The position numbers were made by a program, and so were the translations under genes. Of a stretch of 43,660 nt of DNA, positions 23,754 through 31,994 are shown piece by piece (position 1 is the stretch's first letter; each line of letters opens with the position of its first letter). Source of the DNA: Synergistales bacterium. GTDB taxonomy: Bacteria > Synergistota > Synergistia > Synergistales > Aminobacteriaceae. The notes under the pieces are model-generated. The model had not been told where the DNA came from. It saw only the letters and a list, made by a program, of their open reading frames with translations, and did no database searches. The stretch covers positions 1 through 43,660 of the forward strand of contig BNVG01000002.1 in assembly GCA_025997935.1 (NCBI GenBank), given 5' to 3'.

Positions 23754-24890
23754 TCAGCCCATCATCTCTATAAAAGCGCCCATGCGCGTGGCGAGCTGCT
23801 CGGCGTCGCTCTGATAGTAGTCGGTCTCAACGGCGATATATGGGACTTTGACGCGCTCGCGCACCAAAAACGTCTCCACGTTATATGTATGGCACGCCTG
23901 AAGAATTATATCGACGACCCCGTCGGCCTCGTAGTCGGTCACCAACCTCTCCAGTAAATTAAGCCGTTTGTCGTTTGGCGACATACAGGAGCATGGTATG
24001 CCGAGGTATTTTTTGGCCAAAGCGTCGTAGGGCGGAAGCGTTTCATCGACCATTTCATAGTTTGGTTTTATCCCCCCGCAGTTTTCGAAGGCCACGATGG
24101 TTCCGCCGTTTTCCTCGATTGCGTTGAAGACCTTCTCTAAGCTCTTTCCCGTCGGGCAGCCTGTGACTATAACGCGTTTTTTAGCCCCTATCCTGCGCTC
24201 GCCCCCTTTGTAGTTATCGCATAGAAGCGCGGTAAGCTCTCTGATAAGCTCCAAAGCCTTCTCGTCGCCGAAAGACACCTTGAAAAACTCATTGACGAGG
24301 TTTAGTTCGAGGCCGCTCAGCGGCGCTGGGTTCAGCGCGGAGAGCGCGTAAAAATCCTCCATCACGCGTCTTTCTTCGTTACGTTTGGCTATCTCGCGTT
24401 TCAAGTCGCTCTCCGTGACGGTCACGCCAAGCTCGGTCTCAAGACGACGCGCAAGGCGCTCTATCTCGGCTTTCCAAAGCGCTATGGACGCGCCGTCGGC
24501 GTAGGTCTGGGGAAGCTGCATGACGTGCGTCGGGCGCAGGCGGTTCAGAAGCTCGTACATTTTTTTCTTGCCGTCGCAGGTGGTCTCGCCGACGACGACA
24601 CTGCAAAAATGAAAATACGGGCACGTATCCGTCAGGGCAAAACCATAGCTCGACTTTATCAGCGGGCAGAGGTTGCGCGGCAAATGTTCCTCGCCGGCCG
24701 CTATCGGCGTAGCGCTTGTGCTGCAAAGAGTCACCGGAATAGCTCCGGCGGCGCGTATAACCTCATAGGGCGTGTAGGCGCAGTAGCACCCTACGATTTT
24801 CCGCCCCGCGTCCACGGCCTCCTTGATCCTGACCGGCCCGGCGGGGATGGCGTTTCTCATTTCCTCGAAAATGGATTCTACGTCGCGCAT
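23754..24890 (-). CDS. Double-cubane-cluster anaerobic reductase (2-hydroxyacyl-CoA dehydratase D-like)
   Basis: This 378-residue protein of the HgdB/FldC superfamily has cysteines in VGCYCAYTPYEVIRAAGAIP, NLCPLIKSSYG, DTCPYFHFCSVVVGETTCDG, VTGCPTGKS, ENCGGIKPN and LQACHTYN. The single-subunit form next to a dedicated activator resembles the 'double-cubane cluster' reductases, not the two-subunit amino-acid dehydratases. Known members reduce small molecules at very low potential in vitro; the physiological substrate is not established. Start: ATG at 24890 after a G-run (GGGGGGAAA) ribosome-binding site. It follows the lpxK fusion gene by 15 nt. Confidence 0.82.
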   Translation of the reverse strand: MRDVESIFEEMRNAIPAGPVRIKEAVDAGRKIVGCYCAYTPYEVIRAAGAIPVTLCSTSATPIAAGEEHLPRNLCPLIKSSYGFALTDTCPYFHFCSVVVGETTCDGKKKMYELLNRLRPTHVMQLPQTYADGASIALWKAEIERLARRLETELGVTVTESDLKREIAKRNEERRVMEDFYALSALNPAPLSGLELNLVNEFFKVSFGDEKALELIRELTALLCDNYKGGERRIGAKKRVIVTGCPTGKSLEKVFNAIEENGGTIVAFENCGGIKPNYEMVDETLPPYDALAKKYLGIPCSCMSPNDKRLNLLERLVTDYEADGVVDIILQACHTYNVETFLVRERVKVPYIAVETDYYQSDAEQLATRMGAFIEMMG

Positions 24891-24905
24891 GATATATTTC
24901 CCCCC

Positions 24906-27242
24906 TCATGAATGTGTATGCTTCAACGTCTCGTACAGCTCGCATCTGACCCTCCAGCCGAGAGACTCGGCGGCGTATCGGGCGACGTCGTCTATGGCCC
25001 CGCCCTCTCCCATCCGTTCCCGTCCGGCCGCGCTCATTTTGTTATACAATTCGCGATCGTCTAAGACGCGTAGCGCGCATTCACATAGAGCCTGAGAAGT
25101 TGGCGCAACCAAAATCTCGGCGTCTCCGAGCAATTTTTTTTGGACGCGCTTGCCCTTCTCGTCGATAGAAATAACCGGTATGCCCATGCCCGCGCATAGC
25201 TGATTGGCCGTACCCCCAAAGCCAATAAGGAGCGACGCCCGTATAGCCGCCTCTTGAACTCCGCCCCTGTGGATGCGTATGGCTATATCGTTTTTCGTTA
25301 TAGTTGAGTTTTCAAATCGCCAGCCTTCGCAGACGGATATAAGGCGCTCTATGTCTATCGTGGGCGCGACGGTCATGATATAACCGTGTTTCTTTGCGGC
25401 GTTTATTAGCTCCGTCGCCTCCAATAGTAGCCGCACGTCGTCATAAGCCCTCGCGCGGCTTCCGGGAAGCAACAGGACAAGTCCTGAGTCTGGAAAATCC
25501 GAAGAGTCGCCCCGCTTCACCCCCTCCAAAAGATCCATTACGGGGTTTCCGGCGTACAGGGCGTCCGCGCCGCTGTTCGATAGCTGCTCCGCCGTTTCCC
25601 GGTCGCGCGTCCAGGTTTTGCGGCAGAACATCCTTATGATGAATCGCTCAAGCCTCCAGTGTCCGCTCAGACGGACGGTCTTGGCCGTGGCGACGAAGAG
25701 CGGAGCCGTCCCCTGTCCCCACAGAGTATGAAGTAGCAGATAAACGTCTCCGACGCACAAGGGAGTGCGCGCTCCAGACAGACCGCGCCAGTCCATTTGC
25801 TGGCTGTAGATATGTCTCAGCAGGCCTGAGCGCAGGTCGCGCCATATATCCTTTAGGTGGTATTTCAAAATGCCGCCCGACGGCGTGACGGACGGCGTGG
25901 AGACCACGGAAAACCCGCGCTTTATATAAGGCTCTCCGCGCCCTACAAGCGGAAAGGCTAAAACTTCCGCAGCCGGGAACTCTTCCCTCAGCTTTTCGGC
26001 AAAAAGTACGCCTATGGCATCCTCGCCATACCCGTTGGACGCCACGACAAGGCGCGGTCGCAGGCATTCTATCAAAGCGCTCTCAAAACGCTCCTTCTCC
26101 TCAAGCTCCACCGCTACGCGCGGGACTAAAAGCGGCTCGCGCGACAGGCGCGTCCTCCACGAGAGAGGCAGATTGTAAATGTCCTTTTCCGTGCAGGATA
26201 AAAAGTCGATTTTTTGGCCGTCCGTCTCAAGTTCGGTTTTTTCCTCGCAAAGAGACGCCATATCGCGCTCCGAATAAGAGTGATGGTCGAGAAAATGCCG
26301 TTCGCCCGCCACGACGACTCCAGCCTCTTTGAGTGAGTTTACGAAACTCGGCGGGTTTCCTATAGCGGAAAAGGCCAGCGCTCTGAGCCCCTCGATTTTT
26401 TCGTCCCTTGGACAAAACTTGACGCCGTCCCACAGGAGCCACTCGACGACATCAAGGCGCGCGTTGAATATCCGTTTCTCCGGGACAATCTCCAAAAGCT
26501 GAACGCGAAGCGCGGCTAATTCCGCCGCCGCGACTTGATCCACTCTCGTTATGACGACTATGTGAGCGCGGGCGAGCGAGGAGATGTCCTCCCTCAGAAT
26601 GCCGGCCGGGAGAGTGCGTCCGTTGCCGAAAGGACATGTGGCGTCCACAAGGACGATGTCGACATCCCGTGAGAGGCGTCTATGCTGAAAGGCGTCGTCG
26701 GCCACGGCCAGATGAACGGCGTCGATTTGCGCCAAGTTCTTGAGTCCCTTCATCCTGTCGCGTGACACCACCACCGGCACATCCGGCAATCTGGACGATA
26801 GCAAAATAGGCTCATCCCCAACGACGCGGCGCGCGTTTTTGTTCAGTGCGTCGCGCTCGTCGCCGCAAGCCTCATTTATACGCCCCTCCCTCAAAACAAC
26901 GACATCGGAGTTATCCCCGCCGTAGCCTCGGCTAACCACGCCCACGCTTACGCCCCTGTTCTGCATAGAGCGGCAGAGCATATCAACAAAAGGGGTTTTG
27001 TTCGTGCCGCCGTAGGTGATGTTCCCGACGCTGATTATAGGCAAAGGCGGCTCATATGAACGCCTCAGCCCATGCCGATACATAAAATCAGTCGCGTTTA
27101 TCCATGCTTTGACGCACCACGAAATCGGTATGAGCAGATTCCAAAGCAGAAAAAAGGGATTTTTAGGAGGAAATGATTCATATCCGCGCGCAAAGTTCAT
27201 GTAGCTTTGCGCCAATTTCGTTCCGATAGATATATTTTTCAT
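24906..27242 (-). CDS. lpxK: Fusion of LpxK (lipid A 4'-kinase) with an LpxB-like glycosyltransferase domain
   Basis: This 778-residue protein has two domains. Residues 1 to about 370 are LpxK-like: PLPIISVGNITYGGTNKTP (P-loop, Asn where GGTGKTP is common), SRGYGG, VGDEPILLSSRLP, DDAFQHRRLSRDVDIVLVDA and a late FLSCTEKD. Residues from about 375 to the end resemble lipid-A-disaccharide-synthase-related glycosyltransferases: ASNGYGEDAIGVLFAEKLR, LLLLPGSRARAYDDV and IGFGGTANQLCAGMGIPVIS. LpxK phosphorylates the disaccharide made by LpxB, so the fusion may join successive lipid A steps. The second domain may, however, not be a true LpxB. It sits with an MsbA-like exporter. Confidence 0.85.
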   Translation of the reverse strand: MKNISIGTKLAQSYMNFARGYESFPPKNPFFLLWNLLIPISWCVKAWINATDFMYRHGLRRSYEPPLPIISVGNITYGGTNKTPFVDMLCRSMQNRGVSVGVVSRGYGGDNSDVVVLREGRINEACGDERDALNKNARRVVGDEPILLSSRLPDVPVVVSRDRMKGLKNLAQIDAVHLAVADDAFQHRRLSRDVDIVLVDATCPFGNGRTLPAGILREDISSLARAHIVVITRVDQVAAAELAALRVQLLEIVPEKRIFNARLDVVEWLLWDGVKFCPRDEKIEGLRALAFSAIGNPPSFVNSLKEAGVVVAGERHFLDHHSYSERDMASLCEEKTELETDGQKIDFLSCTEKDIYNLPLSWRTRLSREPLLVPRVAVELEEKERFESALIECLRPRLVVASNGYGEDAIGVLFAEKLREEFPAAEVLAFPLVGRGEPYIKRGFSVVSTPSVTPSGGILKYHLKDIWRDLRSGLLRHIYSQQMDWRGLSGARTPLCVGDVYLLLHTLWGQGTAPLFVATAKTVRLSGHWRLERFIIRMFCRKTWTRDRETAEQLSNSGADALYAGNPVMDLLEGVKRGDSSDFPDSGLVLLLPGSRARAYDDVRLLLEATELINAAKKHGYIMTVAPTIDIERLISVCEGWRFENSTITKNDIAIRIHRGGVQEAAIRASLLIGFGGTANQLCAGMGIPVISIDEKGKRVQKKLLGDAEILVAPTSQALCECALRVLDDRELYNKMSAAGRERMGEGGAIDDVARYAAESLGWRVRCELYETLKHTHS

Positions 27243-27254
27243 GTTATTTATACT

Positions 27255-29006
27255 TCAAGCGTTTCCGAATTGAAGGTTGTGGAGGCGTGAATATAGACCG
27301 TCTGCGCGCAGAAGCTCTTCGTGCGTGCCGCTCTGCGCTATGCGGCCCCCGTCAAGAAGCAGGATTTTGTCGGCGTTTCTCACGGTCGACAGGCGATGCG
27401 CTATTACAAAAGAAGTACGCCCAGCCATAGCTCTGTCCATAGCTTTCTGCACCTGCCGCTCAACCTCAAGGTCGAGCGACGACGTGGCCTCGTCCAAAAT
27501 CAATATTCTGGGATCCCGCACCACGGCGCGCGCTATGGCCACTCTTTGCCTCTGTCCGCCCGACAGCGTGACCCCGCGTTCCTCTATCTCCGACTCGTAT
27601 CCGTTCGGCAGGCTCATTATAAAGTCATCTATATCAGCTATCTTGGCCGCCGCCCTAATGTCTTCTGTCGGCACATTCGACAAACCGTAGGCTATGTTGA
27701 AAGCGAAGGTCCCCTTCATTAAAATGGATTCTTGCGGGACTATGCCTATCTGATGCCGCAACTCCGATAATTCAAGCGTGCTCACGTCATGGCCGTCTAT
27801 CAAAACCCGCCCGGAGTCCGGGGCGTAAAAGCGCGGGATGAGATCGACAAGCGTGGATTTACCTCCGCCCGTCGGCCCTACGATAGCGATTTTCTCGCCC
27901 TCCCGCGCCTCAAAGCTCACGCCGCGCAAAACCTCCTGAGCGCCAGCATAAGAAAAACGCACGTTTTCAAACACGACCTTCCCCAATATTCGCCCAATGA
28001 CAAATTTTTTTTCGCGTCCGTTTTTGCCGTCGTTTTCCTCTGTCTCAGTCGGGGTTTCAAGCATAGAGAAAATGCGATCCAAGGCAGCGAAACCCGTCTG
28101 AAGCGAGTTCATGCTGTTCATAAAAACCCTGATAGGTTGCACCATAAACGCGATATAACCTATAAACGCAACGAGTTCGCCTGGCGACAGCGTATCGTTC
28201 AACACCTCGCGCCCTCCGCTCCAGAATACTACAGCAAGCGCCAAAATAAGAAAAACCTCGATAATCCCAGACAAGAGCGCCTGAATCCGCACAGCCCTCA
28301 GTAGCGCGTCAAAATTTTCGACGTTTCCGCGTCTGAACCTCCCGAGTTCTATTTCCTCGGTAGCGAAAGACCGAACGACCCGTATGGCCGAAAACGCCTC
28401 CTGTACGATGGCCGTCAGGTTGGCTAACCTCTCCTGCACGGCGTGTCCCGCGCTGCGAAGGCGTCGCGCCGCAAACGACAAAAGCCAGGTCACTACGGGC
28501 AAGACCGTCAAAGTTATCAAAGATAAGCGCCAATTTATGTAAAATATAAATCCAAGCATCCCGCCGAACGTGACGCCGTTCAAAACAAGGTTTACAAACG
28601 TACTTGTGACAAGACCCTGCAGCGTGGCCACATCGCCTGTTATTCTGCTCATAAGCTCCCCCACCCGTGACGCGTGTATATGGCGAAGAGACATGCGCTG
28701 CATATGGTCGTATAGGACAATACGAATATCCATGACGACGCGCTGGCCGACCCAGTTCATAAAATACTGCTGTCCGTAGACGGCCGCGCCTTTTAAGGCG
28801 AATATCACGACGACAGCCACGCACACGATGTTCAAGACAACCGTGTCTTTATTGATCAAAACGTCGTCGACCACGCTCTTGAAAAGCCACGGCGGAAGAA
28901 CGTTCATAGCGGAGGCCGCGAGCATAAAAAACAGAGCGCAGAAAAAACGCCTCCTGTACGGCGCAACATAGCCGAGCAAGCGCAGAAACGGAATCTTATC
29001 TTTCAT
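27255..29006 (-). CDS. MsbA-like ABC exporter (half-transporter)
   Basis: This 583-residue half-transporter has a six-span membrane domain (about residues 8-310) and a nucleotide-binding domain with Walker A GPTGGGKST, Q-loop IGIVPQES, signature LSGGQRQR, Walker B ILILDEATSSLD and switch His IVIAHRL-type (FVIAHRLSTV). Start: ATG at 29006; an extension to 29045 overlaps hflC. Proximity to the lpxK fusion makes lipid A flipping (MsbA function) the best guess, though multidrug exporters look the same. It ends 12 nt before the lpxK fusion start. Confidence 0.85.
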   Translation of the reverse strand: MKDKIPFLRLLGYVAPYRRRFFCALFFMLAASAMNVLPPWLFKSVVDDVLINKDTVVLNIVCVAVVVIFALKGAAVYGQQYFMNWVGQRVVMDIRIVLYDHMQRMSLRHIHASRVGELMSRITGDVATLQGLVTSTFVNLVLNGVTFGGMLGFIFYINWRLSLITLTVLPVVTWLLSFAARRLRSAGHAVQERLANLTAIVQEAFSAIRVVRSFATEEIELGRFRRGNVENFDALLRAVRIQALLSGIIEVFLILALAVVFWSGGREVLNDTLSPGELVAFIGYIAFMVQPIRVFMNSMNSLQTGFAALDRIFSMLETPTETEENDGKNGREKKFVIGRILGKVVFENVRFSYAGAQEVLRGVSFEAREGEKIAIVGPTGGGKSTLVDLIPRFYAPDSGRVLIDGHDVSTLELSELRHQIGIVPQESILMKGTFAFNIAYGLSNVPTEDIRAAAKIADIDDFIMSLPNGYESEIEERGVTLSGGQRQRVAIARAVVRDPRILILDEATSSLDLEVERQVQKAMDRAMAGRTSFVIAHRLSTVRNADKILLLDGGRIAQSGTHEELLRADGLYSRLHNLQFGNA

Positions 29007-29028
29007 TTTCGCACTTCCGTCACGCCTT

Positions 29029-29940
29029 CTACTTCTCCTCCGCACCCTTATAATCGTTCAGATACTTGAACAACCCCACCTTCGGGTCTACGACCAATAC
29101 GGTGTTCTTCTGTAGGCCCTTTCGGAAAAACTCCACGGCTTTCATCTGCTCGTAGAGCGCGTAGGCGTTGCCCATAGCGTCCGAGATTATAATCTGGGCC
29201 TGCTTGTCCCCCTCGCCGTGAAGGGTCTGGCTTGTTTTCACGGCTGAGGCGATTAGCGCCTGCGCCTTGCGGTCTGCCTCGGCCGTGATGCGATTGGCCT
29301 CAGCGGAGCCGACGGACAGAATACGCTGGGCTATACGCACGCGCTCAGACTTCATGTTTGAGTATATGGCCTGCAAGTTTTGGTCGGGCAACGTGAAGTT
29401 GCGGATAGCGGACATCACTACGTCTATACCCATGTCCTGAGCTTGAGCCTTGACCTTCTCGGTTGTAGTAGCGATTATCTCCTCCCGCTTGCCGCTCAGT
29501 ATGTCATCGTAAGTGTAAAGGCCGGCCACCACGCGGATAGAGCCAAATATTATGTCGTCGATACGCTGACCCAAAGTAGTTTGGTTGCGTATTTTGGTAT
29601 GAAACGCCGCCGGGTCGTTTATGCGATAAAGCAAAAACGTGTCGAAAAGGACGTTGCGTTTGTCGCCCAGGACGGTCTCCACAGGGGCGGAGTCATGTTC
29701 CTGAAGCCATTTCGGATAAGCGTAGACCACGTCGAGAAAGGGGATTTTAGCGTGTACGCCGGGTGTGGAGTGAACGCGCACTATCTTGCCAAACTGCGTT
29801 ACCACGGCGTGTTCGTTTGTCGGGACGATGTAGAACGCGCCCGACAAAACGGCCAATACCAAAAGCGCTATCGGGATGAGCGCGTATTTTTTCATATTAT
29901 GAATATTGCTCGGTATGTTGCCCGTCATTCTGAAAGACAT
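29029..29940 (-). CDS. hflC: HflC, SPFH/band-7 membrane protein
   Basis: This 303-residue protein has an N-terminal membrane anchor (about residues 18-38) followed by an SPFH domain (IVPTNEHAVVTQFGKIVRVH, STPGVHAKIPF). The C-terminal coiled coil is rich in Ala and Glu (SAEANRITAEADRKAQALI). HflC and HflK form a large periplasmic/membrane cage around the FtsH protease in bacteria where they have been studied. Start: ATG at 29940, two bases after the hflK stop, with GGGGG 8 nt upstream. Confidence 0.9.
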   Translation of the reverse strand: MSFRMTGNIPSNIHNMKKYALIPIALLVLAVLSGAFYIVPTNEHAVVTQFGKIVRVHSTPGVHAKIPFLDVVYAYPKWLQEHDSAPVETVLGDKRNVLFDTFLLYRINDPAAFHTKIRNQTTLGQRIDDIIFGSIRVVAGLYTYDDILSGKREEIIATTTEKVKAQAQDMGIDVVMSAIRNFTLPDQNLQAIYSNMKSERVRIAQRILSVGSAEANRITAEADRKAQALIASAVKTSQTLHGEGDKQAQIIISDAMGNAYALYEQMKAVEFFRKGLQKNTVLVVDPKVGLFKYLNDYKGAEEK

Positions 29941-29941
29941 C

Positions 29942-31009
29942 TTATTTGCCCCCTTCGAGTTCGCCAAATCTGAAGAGCGCGTCGGGCTGTAGGGGCAGCA
30001 CCTTCAGAGTTCCGTTCGCTTGAGTATCGCTCAGGCCCTCGACAAACACAATCTTGAGCTTGCTCAAGACGTCGCCCATGCCCTCGGCCCACATGTTGAG
30101 GCGGGTAAGTTCCGGGTTGAGCTTATACGCCTCCTGCAAGAGGCCAAGACGCGCGGCCTCTCCCTCCGCCTCGGATATGCGCTTGAATTTGTAGGATTCG
30201 CCCTCGTTCACAAGTATGGACGCCCGTCCCTCGGCCTCTGGTATTACTTTGTTGGCGTGAGCCTCGGCTTGATAAATCATCGTCTTGACTTGTTCTTCGG
30301 CCGTAGTTACGCTGTTGTAGTCGGCTTTTATGGCCTCGCTGACGTTGGTTTCCTGTAAAAGAACCTCGTCTATCATAATCCCGGCCTTCAGGTCGTTGAA
30401 TGACGCCTGAAGGATTTTCGCCGCGTCCTCCTGAATTTTCTGCTTCCCGCTCGTGAGGCCGTCGTCAAAATAGATAGAGGCGAAAATTCTCCTCATGGTG
30501 GCCATGCAGAGGTCACGCAGCATTTTTTCTTTCGCGGCGCCGTCTACTGGCAGATTGAACACATAATCCTCGGGCGCGCCGATATGAAAGTGCATAACCC
30601 ACTCAACCTCGATTAATTTGTTGTCCTTGGTCAGCATGAGTTTTTCGCCCTCTACGGGCCACTGTCCGCCGTACTTCAGGGCCTGAACACTGGCGTTTTG
30701 CTGGCGGCTTTGGTTTCCGTCCGCGCGGAAGCCAAACTCGAGGCTCTGCTTGCGTGAGGCGGGGATGACGTAGACCTCATCGGCAAACGGAACCTTCACA
30801 TGCAGCCCGGGGTCTACCACGCCGGATATTGCGCCGAAACGAAGCACGATGCCCCGCGAGTCCGACGGAATTGTATAGATATTTCTGATTACGCCGAGAG
30901 CGACGAGCGCAATAAGCGCCAGCCACAGGATGTGCTTCATAAGAAAACGCAAAAGCCTGTCTTTCCAGTCAGGCTCGTTTGGATCTTGAATAATGATAAC
31001 TTCAGCCAT
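29942..31009 (-). CDS. hflK: HflK, SPFH/band-7 membrane protein
   Basis: This 355-residue protein has a short cytoplasmic N-terminus, a membrane span (about 24-43), an SPFH domain (SDSRGIVLRFGAISGVVDPG, LHVKVPFADEVYV) and a helical C-terminal region (EAEGRASILVNEGESYKFKR). Start: ATG at 31009 (MAEVIIIQDPNEPDWKDR) with a GGGGG ribosome-binding site; an in-frame start at 31117 overlaps the CHAD gene. It is coupled to hflC. Confidence 0.88.
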   Translation of the reverse strand: MAEVIIIQDPNEPDWKDRLLRFLMKHILWLALIALVALGVIRNIYTIPSDSRGIVLRFGAISGVVDPGLHVKVPFADEVYVIPASRKQSLEFGFRADGNQSRQQNASVQALKYGGQWPVEGEKLMLTKDNKLIEVEWVMHFHIGAPEDYVFNLPVDGAAKEKMLRDLCMATMRRIFASIYFDDGLTSGKQKIQEDAAKILQASFNDLKAGIMIDEVLLQETNVSEAIKADYNSVTTAEEQVKTMIYQAEAHANKVIPEAEGRASILVNEGESYKFKRISEAEGEAARLGLLQEAYKLNPELTRLNMWAEGMGDVLSKLKIVFVEGLSDTQANGTLKVLPLQPDALFRFGELEGGK

Positions 31010-31026
31010 TTTAATACCCCCGTGTT

Positions 31027-31992
31027 TTATTTTTGGTTTTCCGACAAGACTTGAAATATATCCTCCCACCAGCGCTCGGACAATGTTTTTTCCCACATTG
31101 CGGCGAACGAACCGCATAGTTTCTCGCGCTCGGCGCGTTGCGTCGACTCAAAGCCTAAAATCCCCTTAGAGATTCTCCCGAAGTTTCGGGTATGCCCCTG
31201 ATATTGCGCCATTTTTTCACGCTCGTCAATAAGAAAATGGGGCAAAAAAGAAAGCCACACGTCGGTGTCGTGAATTTTACCTAAAACGTCCTGCAACGCT
31301 TTGATTTTTTTGACATGATCGTTAAGGCGGTTTTCAAAAAGAGGGTTATAAATCTCGAGCGCGTAACGCAGATGTTTTGCCGTCTTACGCATTTCATGCA
31401 ACAATTCGGGGTTATACTCGTTCAATGCGGCGCGGCTAAATCCTAAAAGGCTTGCCGTGCGTCCTTTGACTTCGTCGGTAATTTTTTGCCTCGTCGCCTC
31501 GTCGTCTAATGGTTTTGCGTCATCTTTACCGGGTTCGACATACGCGCTTCCCAAAATAGCGCGCCCGCGAGAGGACAACGCTTTGACGGATGACGCGGAT
31601 TCAAACTCCGATACGGCGCTGGTTAGTTTTTTGTTCATGGCCGCCCGTTTTTGTCTGAGACGCAACAACAGGCGGCCAATACCCGGATTGTCCCGAGTTA
31701 TATCGTCGGCAAGCGCGTCTATTTGCACATCGAGGTCGCGAGCTAATCCTAACGCGCGGGTCAATTTTTTTACATCCCGAGAAGCCGTCTCAAGCTCACG
31801 CTCTTCAAAGCAATCCTTAAAAAGCGGCAACGCCTCGCGCAAACGCCGCGTTCCGACCCTCATGCAATGAACGGGTTCTATGTCGTTGACGGCGGCCAAA
31901 ACGTCGCTCTTGCATTTTAGAATATCATCAAGAAGTTTACTGATTATCTCCGCGCCGAAAGCGCGATATTCACGTACGAACGCGTTTGTCAT
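31027..31992 (-). CDS. CHAD-domain protein (polyphosphate-binding)
   Basis: This 321-residue helical protein has conserved CHAD-domain basic motifs: VHCMRVGTRRLREALPLF near residue 43 and ELLHEMRKTAKHLRYALEIY in the second repeat. CHAD domains bind polyphosphate through histidines and Lys/Arg. Its gene overlaps or abuts the end of ppk1, which supports a role in polyphosphate granules. Start: ATG at 31992 (GGA nine nt upstream); a TTG at 31998 overlaps the ppk1 stop. Confidence 0.88.
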   Translation of the reverse strand: MTNAFVREYRAFGAEIISKLLDDILKCKSDVLAAVNDIEPVHCMRVGTRRLREALPLFKDCFEERELETASRDVKKLTRALGLARDLDVQIDALADDITRDNPGIGRLLLRLRQKRAAMNKKLTSAVSEFESASSVKALSSRGRAILGSAYVEPGKDDAKPLDDEATRQKITDEVKGRTASLLGFSRAALNEYNPELLHEMRKTAKHLRYALEIYNPLFENRLNDHVKKIKALQDVLGKIHDTDVWLSFLPHFLIDEREKMAQYQGHTRNFGRISKGILGFESTQRAEREKLCGSFAAMWEKTLSERWWEDIFQVLSENQK

Positions 31993-31994
31993 GC

